From the NCBI GenBank assembly GCA_934486785.1, contig CAKSQK010000001.1, positions 1 to 64,000 on the forward strand: a DNA stretch of 64,000 nt, written 5' to 3'. Both the position numbers and the translations under genes were made by a program. The DNA is from an uncultured Niabella sp. GTDB lineage: Bacteria > Bacteroidota > Bacteroidia > Chitinophagales > Chitinophagaceae. The notes beneath the pieces are model-generated. The model did not search any database, was not told the DNA's origin, and saw only the letters and a list, made by a program, of their open reading frames with translations. This document shows, piece by piece, positions 45,265-52,864 of the stretch (positions within the stretch are counted from its first letter, which is position 1; each line of letters begins with the position of its first letter).

Positions 45265-46038
45265 ATGATGAAAAAACCAGACAGCATACATAACCAGGAT
45301 ATTGTGATCTCCATCAGGGGGCTTACAAAATCTTTTGGTGAAAAGTCGGTTTTGAGTGGCATTGACCTGGATTTGTACAATGGTGAAAACCTGGTGGTGC
45401 TGGGACGTTCCGGAACAGGAAAATCGGTATTGATCAAAATTATTGCAGGGCTGCTTACACAGGACACCGGCAGCGTGATGGTTTTAGGACAGGATGTGAG
45501 CGCACTTTCTAAAAAAGAATGGGATGAACTTCGTTTGAAGATCGGTTTTTCGTTTCAAAATAACGCTTTGTATGATAGCATGACGGTAGGCGAGAACCTG
45601 GAGTTTCCGCTGCTGCGCAATGTAAAACACCTAAGCACTAAGGAAAAAAACAACCGCGTGAGAGAAACACTCGATTCAGTAGGCATGCTGGCTTCCATCA
45701 ACCAGATGCCGGCGGAACTTTCCGGCGGGCAAAAAAAACGCGTTGGCATTGCCCGCACACTTATTATGCAGCCAAAGATCATGCTGTATGATGAGCCCAC
45801 TGCGGGGCTTGACCCTATTACAAGCAGTGAACTAATTGAATTGATTAATGAAGTGCAAAAACGGTATAAAACCAGTTCTATTATTATTACACACGACCTT
45901 ACATGTGCCAAAGCTACCGGCGACAGGCTGATGATGCTGATTGATGGCAAAATTGCCAGCCAGGGAAGCTTTGAAGAAGTTTTCAGTTCAAATAATGAAC
46001 AGATAAAATCTTTTTATGATTATAACTTTGTAGATTGA
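45265..46038 (+). CDS. mlaF: MlaF-type ABC transporter ATP-binding protein
   Basis: A 257-residue ABC ATPase. Walker A GRSGTGKSV, Q-loop GFSFQNNALYDSMT, signature LSGGQKKRVGIART, Walker B IMLYDEPTAGLDP, and the H-loop THDL are all intact. It powers the Mla-type lipid transporter encoded by the flanking genes. The start ATGATG lies 2 bases after the permease stop, and its stop TGA overlaps the next ATG by one base, so the three genes are tightly coupled. Confidence 0.94.
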   Translation: MMKKPDSIHNQDIVISIRGLTKSFGEKSVLSGIDLDLYNGENLVVLGRSGTGKSVLIKIIAGLLTQDTGSVMVLGQDVSALSKKEWDELRLKIGFSFQNNALYDSMTVGENLEFPLLRNVKHLSTKEKNNRVRETLDSVGMLASINQMPAELSGGQKKRVGIARTLIMQPKIMLYDEPTAGLDPITSSELIELINEVQKRYKTSSIIITHDLTCAKATGDRLMMLIDGKIASQGSFEEVFSSNNEQIKSFYDYNFVD

Positions 46039-47021
46039 TGAGTAAAGGTAACAATACACGTACGGTGGTTCTGGGCATATTTATTTTTGTGGCGCTGGTG
46101 ATTTTTGCCGCAGGACTTTTTGTAATGGGCGGCCAGCAAAGAACCTTTGGAAAAACCGTTCCTATAAAAGCTTTGTTTAGCAATGTGGCAGGACTGAAAA
46201 AAGGCAGCAATGTACTTTTTGGCGGTGTAAAAGTGGGTATTGTTAAGAACATTGAATTACAGGGCGCCAACAAAGTGCTGGTAGAAATGGAAGTGTACCG
46301 CGAGTCGCAACAATTCATTCCAAAAAATGCAGTGGTAAGAATGGGCAGCGATGGCATGATCGGCAACAAAGTACTGGAAATTAACGGCGGCAACCCAGAA
46401 GCCGGCTTTATACAAAACGGCACTGTTTTACAAACCGGGCAAAGCTCTTCAATGGAAGAAATGTTCAGCATGCTGCAGCTTAACGGCAGCAATCTTTTAC
46501 AAATTACCGATGATCTAAAACAGATCTCACGCAAAGTATTGAACGGTGAAGGCTCTGTGGGTATGCTTATCAACGATCCTTCCATTGCCAATAATGTTCA
46601 GTCTTTGCTAACCAAGCTGCACGTTTCGGCAAACAATGCTGAAGCATTAACACGCGACATTACAGCATTTACATCAAAGCTTGAACAGCCCGGCACTATG
46701 ACACATAATGTGATTTACGATACCGTGATCTTTGACCGCCTGCGCTCTACCACCCGCCAGTTGGATGCCATGGCAAACGATGCGCAGGTGATCGTAAAAA
46801 AATTAGATCATACAGCCGAACAACTGAACAATACAGATAAACCAGCCGGCATGATGCTGAATGATGAACAGACTGCCACCGACCTTAAAGAAGTGATCAA
46901 CAACCTTGAAAGCGGTACCAAAAAACTAAACGAAACACTGGATGCGCTACGGTATAATTTCCTGCTGCGTGGCTCTTTCAAACGCATGGAAAGAGAAAAG
47001 CAGAAAGACAGCGCGCGATAA
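46038..47021 (+). CDS. mlaD: MlaD family MCE protein
   Basis: A 327-residue protein. One N-terminal transmembrane helix (about 10-30, VVLGIFIFVALVIFAAGLFVMGG) anchors it, and the MCE domain follows (IKALFSNVAGLKKGSNVLFGGVKVGIVKNI, about 45-130). A long helical region to the C-terminus (about 150-300) probably forms the periplasmic extension. It binds phospholipids for the transporter. The start overlaps the ATPase stop (TGATG). No MlaB or MlaC gene is adjacent, which is common in this phylum. Confidence 0.92.
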   Translation: MSKGNNTRTVVLGIFIFVALVIFAAGLFVMGGQQRTFGKTVPIKALFSNVAGLKKGSNVLFGGVKVGIVKNIELQGANKVLVEMEVYRESQQFIPKNAVVRMGSDGMIGNKVLEINGGNPEAGFIQNGTVLQTGQSSSMEEMFSMLQLNGSNLLQITDDLKQISRKVLNGEGSVGMLINDPSIANNVQSLLTKLHVSANNAEALTRDITAFTSKLEQPGTMTHNVIYDTVIFDRLRSTTRQLDAMANDAQVIVKKLDHTAEQLNNTDKPAGMMLNDEQTATDLKEVINNLESGTKKLNETLDALRYNFLLRGSFKRMEREKQKDSAR

Positions 47022-47024
47022 AGA

Positions 47025-48056
47025 TCAGGCGTTATTATTTTGCTCTTTGGGCTGGTTGCCCGCGGGCGTATCTCCATCATTTACCAGGTTTTGTAATTCC
47101 TGCTCCTGAACGGCATTTACAACAGGATCATTATTGAGCGATTGGATCGAGTCTTCGTGTTCCATTTCTACCTGTTCTACCCACACTGCATATTGGTTGG
47201 GGTAAATATTCATTCCATTGTTAATAGCAAAAACCCTTGTAAATGCAGCACCAAAATAAAGAATGATGGAAGAATAATATACCCATAAAAGAATGACGAT
47301 AACAGTGCCCGCACCACCATAAATAGTGGTTAACCTGCTGCTGCCAAGATAATAACTGATCAATGATTTACCGACCATAAACAAAATGGCAGTTGTAAAA
47401 GCGCCGGCCCTTACGGCCTTCCATTTGATCTTTGCGTCAGGCAATATTTTAAATATCAGCCCGAATAAAAAAGAAGTGATCAGGAAAGTCAGCAGCAGGT
47501 TAGACGCATAAGCCAGTGCAACCTGCGTGTCTGGCAAAGCGCGTGTAATGTGATTGCTGAGCGCATCCATGGCAAAATTTATCACCAGCGAAACCAGTAA
47601 TAAAAATCCAAGTGTGATTACGAGAGAAAAAGACTGCAACCTGTCTAACAATAACTTCAGCCACCCTTTGCCTTTTTTGGGTTTTGCTTTTAACCGCCAA
47701 ATCATGTTGATGGAATCCTGGATTTCTGCAAACACACCGGTGGCGCCAAACACCAGCGTGGCCAGGCCAATGGTTGTTGTAAATCCTTTATTGGGAAACA
47801 GTGCCGCGTTGCCGATAATTTCCTGTATTTCTGCCGCAGCCTGCTCGCCGGTAAATGCCGCAATTTGCCCGTACAAAGCATTTTCAACCGCTTGGTGGCC
47901 CCAAAAAATATCGCTTACCCACACTACTACAATCAGCAGGCCCGGCAGCGAAAACAAAGTATAATAAGCCAATGCCGCGCTCAACTTCAGCACCCTGTTG
48001 GCAAAAATTTCTTCAACTGATTGTTTAAAAATCGTCCAGCCTTTTTTAAACGGCAT
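47025..48056 (-). CDS. YihY/BrkB family membrane protein
   Basis: A 343-residue inner-membrane protein with six helices in the YihY pattern: LSAALAYYTLFSLPGLLIVVVW, ATLVFGATGVFAEIQDSINMIWRLK, FSLVITLGFLLLVSLVI, and TTIYGGAGTVIVILLWVYYSSIILYFGAAFTRV. The long tail (about 300-343) is acidic and Asn/Gln-rich, low complexity, and ends EQNNNA. The family is often mis-called ribonuclease BN and has no agreed function. It is convergent with mlaD (3 bases between stops). Confidence 0.9.
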   Translation of the reverse strand: MPFKKGWTIFKQSVEEIFANRVLKLSAALAYYTLFSLPGLLIVVVWVSDIFWGHQAVENALYGQIAAFTGEQAAAEIQEIIGNAALFPNKGFTTTIGLATLVFGATGVFAEIQDSINMIWRLKAKPKKGKGWLKLLLDRLQSFSLVITLGFLLLVSLVINFAMDALSNHITRALPDTQVALAYASNLLLTFLITSFLFGLIFKILPDAKIKWKAVRAGAFTTAILFMVGKSLISYYLGSSRLTTIYGGAGTVIVILLWVYYSSIILYFGAAFTRVFAINNGMNIYPNQYAVWVEQVEMEHEDSIQSLNNDPVVNAVQEQELQNLVNDGDTPAGNQPKEQNNNA

Positions 48057-48062
48057 ACCTTA

Positions 48063-48407
48063 CTATTTTAATTTTTGATTTTGTTGATGTCTTTGTGCGT
48101 CGCGGGTGGTTTTCTTTTCGATATTTTTTTGCAGGGCCTGTGTCAGGTTCACTCCTGTTTGATTGGCCAGGCATAATAATACCCACAATACGTCAGCCAT
48201 CTCATCTGCAAGGTTGCTTTCCTCTTCATTGGCTTTAAAAGACTGGTCTCCGTATGTTCTTGCCATAATCCGTGCCAATTCTCCCACTTCTTCGGTAAGA
48301 ATGGTCATATTGGTTAGCTCACTAAAATATTTTACGCCAATGGTCGTGATCCACTCGTCTACCTGTTGCTGCGCCTGTTTTATCGTCATTGTATAATTTT
48401 TTTTCAA
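48063..48407 (-). CDS. MazG-like nucleotide pyrophosphohydrolase
   Basis: A 114-residue all-helical NTP pyrophosphohydrolase of the MazG superfamily. EEVGELARIMART and LADEMADVLWVLLCLANQTG supply the acidic magnesium-binding residues (EExxE...ExxD). It hydrolyses NTPs or dNTPs to NMPs, often as house-cleaning. An internal ATG at 48389 (MTIKQAQQQVDEW) gives a more typical start. It ends 6 bases before the BrkB gene on the same strand. Confidence 0.88.
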   Translation of the reverse strand: MKKNYTMTIKQAQQQVDEWITTIGVKYFSELTNMTILTEEVGELARIMARTYGDQSFKANEEESNLADEMADVLWVLLCLANQTGVNLTQALQKNIEKKTTRDAQRHQQNQKLK

Positions 48408-48440
48408 TAAAGATTTGCGTTATCCGTAAGAAAATTTTTT

Positions 48441-48533
48441 TTCCCGCTGATGCCGCTGATCTTGTCTGCAGATCTTCGCTGATGTTTTATTCTGCGCTAT
48501 CAGCGCTGTTTTCATCTGCACTATCTGCGGGAA
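48441..48533 (-). repeat. Dispersed repeat, copy A (93 bp), TTCCCGC/GCGGGAA ends
   Basis: The element begins TTCCCGC (48441-48447) and ends GCGGGAA (48527-48533). Its reverse complement matches the element at 62568-62637 nearly throughout (both begin TTCCCGCAGATAG and end GCGGCATCAGCGGGAA), except for an extra 24-bp block built of the same GCAGAT/GCTGAT words. There is no ORF in it. Confidence 0.8.
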
Positions 48534-48550
48534 TATTTTTGCTCCCGCAT

Positions 48551-49003
48551 TTACTCTCTCATTTTACTATCAATAAAAATCGTAACAGGGCCGTCGTTCA
48601 GTAACCGCACTTTCATGTCAGCGCCAAACTCACCGGTTGCAACGGGCTTTCCCAAATCGTGGCTGAGCTGCGCAATCATTTTTTCATACAATGGAATGGC
48701 AATATCGGGCTTACTGGCTTTGATATATGATGGACGATTACCTTTTTTAGTAGACGCATGCAGGGTAAACTGGCTCACCAGCAAAATATCTCCACCCACA
48801 TCTTTTACTGACAGGTTCATCACGCCATCCTGATCATTAAAAATTCTCAATTGCACCATCTTTTGGCTTAGCCAGCGAATGTCTTCATCAGTATCGGCAT
48901 CTTCAATGCCCAGCAAAACCAGCAGCCCCGTTGCAATGGCGCTTTTTTCCACCCCGTTAATGGCAACACCGGCCTGCGTAACGCGCTGTATTACGGCTCT
49001 CAT
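48551..49003 (-). CDS. dtd: D-aminoacyl-tRNA deacylase
   Basis: A 150-residue cytosolic enzyme removing D-amino acids from tRNA. MRAVIQRVTQAGVAINGV opens the family fold. LLVSQFTLHASTKKGNRPSYIKA carries the SQFT and active-site region, and FGADMKVRLLNDGPVTIFIDS carries the Gly-cisPro motif (GP). Complete length. Divergent from the arfB gene. Confidence 0.96.
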   Translation of the reverse strand: MRAVIQRVTQAGVAINGVEKSAIATGLLVLLGIEDADTDEDIRWLSQKMVQLRIFNDQDGVMNLSVKDVGGDILLVSQFTLHASTKKGNRPSYIKASKPDIAIPLYEKMIAQLSHDLGKPVATGEFGADMKVRLLNDGPVTIFIDSKMRE

Positions 49004-49073
49004 GGTTTAAATGTAAAATCTAATGCGTAAAGCACAAAATTTTAAGCGATCGAAAGCGTTTTACGATCTTCGT

Positions 49074-49475
49074 ATGATGAATGTAGCGAAGGAAATACAA
49101 TTTCAAACCACGCGCAGCGGCGGTAAAGGCGGACAAAATGTGAACAAGGTTGAAACCGCGGTGCTGGCAGCATTTCACATAGCTCACTCATCATTGCTTA
49201 CCGGTGATCAGAAGGAGAGATTACACCAAAAGCTTTCGAACAGGATTAATAAGGACGGTTTTCTTTTGGTAAAATGCCAGGTTTACCGCACCCAACTACA
49301 GAATCGGGAAGATGCTGTAAAAAAGATGAACGAGCTTATTTATAAAGCGCTGCAAAAAAAGAAAGCCCGCATTGCCACTAAGGCAACGAAGGCTTCTGTA
49401 GAAAAAAGACTTGAAAATAAAAAGCGCCAGAGCGAAATAAAGGCTGGCAGGAGAAAGTGGAACAGAGATTTTTAA
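49074..49475 (+). CDS. arfB: Ribosome-rescue peptidyl-tRNA hydrolase ArfB
   Basis: 133 residues from the ATG at 49074 (MMNVAKEIQFQTTRSGGKGGQNVNK). The frame is open from 49023, but homologues have only about 20 residues before the GGQ motif, which supports the internal start. GGQNVNK carries the catalytic GGQ that hydrolyses peptidyl-tRNA on stalled ribosomes. The tail is the expected basic segment (KKARIATKATKASVEKRLENKKRQ) that enters the mRNA channel. Confidence 0.9.
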   Translation: MMNVAKEIQFQTTRSGGKGGQNVNKVETAVLAAFHIAHSSLLTGDQKERLHQKLSNRINKDGFLLVKCQVYRTQLQNREDAVKKMNELIYKALQKKKARIATKATKASVEKRLENKKRQSEIKAGRRKWNRDF

Positions 49476-49479
49476 TGCC

Positions 49480-50229
49480 TTAGTTTACTTTCTTTTTAAT
49501 GCCGGCCACCTGCTGTTGCAAATCAGCCACAATATTGGCAAGCTGGCCTACATTCCAGTTTTGCATAGCACCTGTTTTTGAAATAACGTATTGCGCCTCC
49601 CACATTTCCAATACATCTTCAGAACTGATGGTGTATGGTTGAAAAGTAGGATTATCACTTATTAACGTGAGCTTGTTTTTTGCTTTGGCATTTTTTTGTA
49701 TACGCTTATAAACAATGCCGTCATTCCTGGAGACAAGAATACAGGCGGTATTATTTTTCACCGATTCCAATGCATCTACTTTTTCACCAACAATAATAGA
49801 TCCACTGGGCGTGGGTAGCATGGAGTCGCCTACAATTTCAAACGCTCGGTAATTACCACCGGAAAGCATGGGCAGTGTAAATGTGTTCAGCTCATCAATA
49901 AACTCTTCATCGGCATAGCCTGCCAGGTAACCGGCAGCGGCTTTTACAGGTACAAACGGAATTTGAACCGGTGCGTGAGTCATTTTCAAGGCACGGCGGC
50001 GCGCCAGGTAATTATCTGTTTGCACGCTTAAATCCTTTCTGAGCAATTCATCAAGCGTTAGCTTAAACATATCTGCCACTATTTCCAGCACATCAATACG
50101 CGGCTCGGCGCGCTCCTCTTCATAAGCGCCCAGCAGCGAGCGCTTGATATTGAGCCTGGCCGAAAATTCATCCTGCGTCCATCCGCGGAGTTTTCTTAAA
50201 TACTTTAAGTTTTTATTGGCTAATGACAT
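49480..50229 (-). CDS. XRE-type regulator with S24 (LexA/CI-like) peptidase domain
   Basis: A 249-residue protein. The N-terminal Cro/CI helix-turn-helix (LKYLRKLRGWTQDEFSARLNIKRSLLGAYEEERAEPR) is followed by a linker and a C-terminal S24 domain. GDSMLPTPSGSIIVGEK carries the probable catalytic Ser and GIVYKRIQ the Lys. It resembles CI/LexA-like repressors that self-cleave on damage, but no Ala-Gly cleavage site is clear; the nearest AAGYLAG region is a candidate. Inverted repeats directly upstream suggest autoregulation. Confidence 0.88.
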   Translation of the reverse strand: MSLANKNLKYLRKLRGWTQDEFSARLNIKRSLLGAYEEERAEPRIDVLEIVADMFKLTLDELLRKDLSVQTDNYLARRRALKMTHAPVQIPFVPVKAAAGYLAGYADEEFIDELNTFTLPMLSGGNYRAFEIVGDSMLPTPSGSIIVGEKVDALESVKNNTACILVSRNDGIVYKRIQKNAKAKNKLTLISDNPTFQPYTISSEDVLEMWEAQYVISKTGAMQNWNVGQLANIVADLQQQVAGIKKKVN

Positions 50230-50238
50230 GGCTAATAA

Positions 50239-50259
50239 ATTTAGTGCAACATACTAAAT
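50239..50259 (-). promoter_or_regulatory. Candidate operator of the XRE-S24 gene
   Basis: ATTTAGT (50239-50245) and ACTAAAT (50253-50259) form a perfect 7-bp inverted repeat with a 7-base spacer, ending 9 bases before the ATG at 50229. A second imperfect one, ATTATGCAA-GTT-TTGCAATAAT, lies just upstream (50268-50289). This is the spacing expected for an autorepressor of the Cro/CI class. Confidence 0.4.
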
Positions 50260-50293
50260 ATTTTGACATTATGCAAGTTTTGCAATAATATTT

Positions 50294-50374
50294 TTATTTG
50301 CTTAGCACGATTACCATTAACACAACAATAGTAGCCAACAGGGTTACAAGTATCAAAAGATCATACGTTTTCAT
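50294..50374 (-). CDS. 26-residue membrane peptide coupled to the DUF4173 gene
   Basis: ATG at 50374-50372 overlaps the TGA of the DUF4173 gene (ATGA). The 26-codon frame reads MKTYDLLILVTLLATIVVLM then VIVLSK and stops at 50294. It is one uninterrupted hydrophobic helix with a Lys at either end, as in single-pass small membrane proteins. Start-stop overlap with an upstream gene is good evidence of translation, but I know of no family. It could bind the DUF4173 membrane protein. Confidence 0.5.
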   Translation of the reverse strand: MKTYDLLILVTLLATIVVLMVIVLSK

Positions 50375-51747
50375 TTTTCAACAGTTATAAAATGATAATA
50401 AAGGCTGCGGGAAAGCAGGGGCTTTTCCTGCTGGCGTTGAATTCTTTCAGTGATGGTTGGGCAGGAGCTGCATTGTAAAGGGTTGTTTCCAAAAGTATCA
50501 AACATGATCTTTTTATTGTATTTCAGGCTGCTTAAATATGCAATATCCGTCTTCTGATGCGCAATGTTATATTTGGTAACTACCCAGCTCCAGTTGATAT
50601 TTAGCCCCACCAACATGGCCGCAAAAAATACCCAGAACATCCGGTTCAGCAGGTAAATATTGGTTTTGATAAACATCAGCTTATAACTGGTAACCACCAA
50701 TCCTGCAAGGCATAAAGTAAGAAAAGCATATACACCCACCCTTTTAAAAGTAAGCCCATAATGGCCTACATATTCGCCGGTTTTTAAAATGGCAATCATT
50801 ACCAGTACGGCATTAAGTGTGATCCATACATATGAAAGCAGTTTAAGCAGCCTGGCCTCTTTGCTAAAGTTTGCGGGTGCATAAAACCAGATCATGATAA
50901 TGGCCACAGCAATAACAATAGATGTGATCAATACATAAACACGCTCGTGCACTTCGCTACTATAACTTACTTCAGGCGCGATGTTCGATTCCGTGGCATA
51001 AACAAAAATAAAAAAACACAAAACCAGGTTTAACAGCAGCAGGGTGATCTCGCCGCTCTTCCGCTGAAAATTCATGTTCAACAAAACATGACTGCCGGAT
51101 GAAAGACGATGCCTGTCAGCAGAAAAATCATCCTGCAGGTAAGGGTTGCCTTTGAGCAGGATTTTTGGAGCGATCAAGTGAAAATAATTGAACATGAGGA
51201 AAAAGCCCAGGCAGGTAAGAAAAATTATCTGCAGCACATTAAAGTTCCAGTCAATGGCCAGGTATGATGCAAATTTATCACTGGCCATACTGTACAGCAC
51301 AAGAAAAACCGATACAAAAAGGGCGGGAATGACCAGGTAAGAAAAAAGTTTGCTCCAGAAGTTTGTATACGCATTTTTAGAAACGCCCAGCCAGTTCTTT
51401 ATAAACAACATCCGAAAAGGAGAGCTTACATAACTGCAAAACATGGCAACGGGGAACGTAACAATATTCAACCGGGGAAACATGGCTTTAAAGCCTAAAA
51501 TGAGCAGCGAAAAAAACAGTGGTACAAACGATGCAAAATCACTGTACCAGGCATTGCCAGCCGCTGAAACAAACACAGCCGCAGAAAGCAGCCAAAAAGT
51601 TTTGGTGCGATGCTTTGCCTGCGTTACACTAAAAAGCAGTATCCACAACAACAGGCCAAAAATGCTGAAATTGATGGCGATGCCCTGCCGGTAAAAGAGC
51701 AGCACAAAGGCAATAACGCCGGTTAATAAAGCCAGGTTCCGTTTCAT
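50371..51747 (-). CDS. DUF4173 family membrane protein
   Basis: A 458-residue integral membrane protein with about 12-13 helices and few loops (MKRNLALLTGVIAFVLLFYR; SLLILGFKAMFP; FVSVFLVLYSMASDKF; INIWSW-type segments later). The layout and the SDKFASYL and KNWLGVSKNAYTNF regions match the DUF4153/DUF4173 group of unknown function. The C-terminal about 60 residues are soluble and contain CSSC (NPLQCSSCPTITERIQ). An operator-like palindrome lies 27 bases before the ATG. Its stop overlaps the start of a 26-codon ORF. Confidence 0.75.
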   Translation of the reverse strand: MKRNLALLTGVIAFVLLFYRQGIAINFSIFGLLLWILLFSVTQAKHRTKTFWLLSAAVFVSAAGNAWYSDFASFVPLFFSLLILGFKAMFPRLNIVTFPVAMFCSYVSSPFRMLFIKNWLGVSKNAYTNFWSKLFSYLVIPALFVSVFLVLYSMASDKFASYLAIDWNFNVLQIIFLTCLGFFLMFNYFHLIAPKILLKGNPYLQDDFSADRHRLSSGSHVLLNMNFQRKSGEITLLLLNLVLCFFIFVYATESNIAPEVSYSSEVHERVYVLITSIVIAVAIIMIWFYAPANFSKEARLLKLLSYVWITLNAVLVMIAILKTGEYVGHYGLTFKRVGVYAFLTLCLAGLVVTSYKLMFIKTNIYLLNRMFWVFFAAMLVGLNINWSWVVTKYNIAHQKTDIAYLSSLKYNKKIMFDTFGNNPLQCSSCPTITERIQRQQEKPLLSRSLYYHFITVEK

Positions 51748-51774
51748 TTTATCGATTTTTTATTAAATTAAAAG

Positions 51775-51793
51775 TACTTTGCATTACAAAGTA
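51775..51793 (-). promoter_or_regulatory. Operator-like palindrome upstream of the DUF4173 gene
   Basis: TACTTTG-CATTA-CAAAGTA (51775-51793), a perfect 7-bp inverted repeat with a 5-base spacer. It lies between the winged-helix gene and the DUF4173 gene, 27 bases before the DUF4173 ATG. A nearly identical site stands before the first gene of this cassette (52752-52769), with shared flanks AAAAG on one side. Confidence 0.65.
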
Positions 51794-51808
51794 TATGGTT
51801 AAAAAAAT

Positions 51809-52096
51809 TTATTTCAGGAGGTTTTCCAATGCATTAATATGCTGCACAAAGGCGGCTTTGCCTTCTTTGGTTACCTTGTAAGATGTTTTTGTTTTCTTGC
51901 CTACAAACTCTTTTTTCACTTCTATATAATTTTTAGTTTCCAAAGCATTAATATGGCTGGCAAGGTTGCCATCTGTAACCTGCAGGTGTTCTTTCATTTC
52001 TAAAAAATCTACCCAGTTGTTTACCACCAGCACCGACATAATGCCCAGCCGCACCCTGCTTTCAAAATCTTTATTTAATTTATCTATAATGCTCAT
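51809..52096 (-). CDS. Winged-helix transcriptional regulator (HTH_34-like)
   Basis: A 95-residue DNA-binding protein made of one winged helix-turn-helix: LNKDFESRVRLGIMSVLVVNNWVDFLEMKEHLQVTDGNLASHINALETKNYIEVKKEFVGKKTKTSYKVTKEGKAAF, in this order. This is the short MarR/ArsR-like type (PF13601-like) often paired with a membrane protein in Bacteroidota. There is no effector domain beyond the short C-terminal helix. It lies 34 bases downstream of the membrane-protein gene and is the obvious candidate to bind the two TACTTTG-N5-CAAAGT palindromes. Confidence 0.85.
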   Translation of the reverse strand: MSIIDKLNKDFESRVRLGIMSVLVVNNWVDFLEMKEHLQVTDGNLASHINALETKNYIEVKKEFVGKKTKTSYKVTKEGKAAFVQHINALENLLK

Positions 52097-52130
52097 TGCT
52101 TATTGTAACCGGTTTCCCAGGAGTAGCCGG

Positions 52131-52745
52131 TTATTTGTATTTTTTATACATGTTCAGGCCATACACAATATGCAGCACACCAAAGCCCAGCGCCCAAAAA
52201 ATCAAACCATATCCCACCAAAAACATGGCCACCAGGCCTAAGAATACTTCGCAATAACCCAGGTACTGAATGTCTGAAAAAGTAAATTTTGAAGCATTGA
52301 TCAATGCCAGGCCATAAAACACCAGCGTAGCCGGCGCCAGAAACTCAATGCCGCCATGGTATAACAGGGCTGTGCAAAAAATGCCGCCTGCCAGCAACGG
52401 GCCAAATAAATTAATAAGCAATTGGCGGGTAGCATTGTTCCAGATGGTAAGGCCCTGCTTTTTACTTTTTCTTACGGTAAACCAAATGCCGGCGCCAATA
52501 GCCAATACCAGTACCACCAATGCCAGTGCTATGATGGAAACCAATGGTATTTGCTGCCCCTGCTGGTAACCGTAATTTCCCTGGAAAAAACCAGACCGGG
52601 AAAGCAGGTAATAAGCGCCAGCCGCACCCAGCAGGGCAATGATGCCAGCCATAACGCCCGAAAGGCCGCTAAGAGAAATAAACCTTGATGACCGCTCCAT
52701 TATCCGGCGGATATGCTGCAAATCGTCTTTTGGATCATTAGTCAT
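52131..52745 (-). CDS. Conserved membrane protein of the winged-helix cassette
   Basis: 204 residues from the ATG at 52745 (MTNDPKDDLQHIRRIMERSS); the frame is open to 52784, but that start would fall upstream of the promoter -7 element. Six hydrophobic helices follow a short charged cytoplasmic start: [43 protein letters not shown], then pairs near residues 105-150 and 160-200. I do not recognise a named family. It precedes the winged-helix gene by 34 bases and stands behind an operator-promoter overlap. Confidence 0.7.
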   Translation of the reverse strand: MTNDPKDDLQHIRRIMERSSRFISLSGLSGVMAGIIALLGAAGAYYLLSRSGFFQGNYGYQQGQQIPLVSIIALALVVLVLAIGAGIWFTVRKSKKQGLTIWNNATRQLLINLFGPLLAGGIFCTALLYHGGIEFLAPATLVFYGLALINASKFTFSDIQYLGYCEVFLGLVAMFLVGYGLIFWALGFGVLHIVYGLNMYKKYK

Positions 52746-52751
52746 AAAAAG

Positions 52752-52795
52752 TACTTTGAAATACAAAGTTAATGGCCTGCCCAAAAAATGCCAAA
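52752..52795 (-). promoter_or_regulatory. Promoter with overlapping operator for the winged-helix cassette
   Basis: On the minus strand a -33 TTTG (52792-52795), a 20-base spacer and a -7 TAACTTTG (52764-52771) make a good Bacteroidota promoter. The inverted repeat TACTTTG-AAATA-CAAAGT (52752-52769) overlaps the -7 element and ends 6 bases before the ATG at 52745. A protein bound there would block RNA polymerase. The same palindrome recurs at 51775-51793. Confidence 0.65.
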
Positions 52796-52849
52796 TTTAT
52801 TTTTAGTTAAGATTCAAATAAGCGCCTGTCTGTTTCAGGCCAATTGATT

Positions 52850-52857
52850 TACTTTTG
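52850..52857 (+). promoter_or_regulatory. Promoter -7 element of surE
   Basis: TACTTTTG, a perfect TAnnTTTG, is 7 bases before the ATG at 52865. It overlaps the longer reading frame's first codons (ATG 52844) and therefore supports the later start. No clear TTG 19-21 bases upstream. Confidence 0.42.
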
Positions 52858-52864
52858 CACACTT

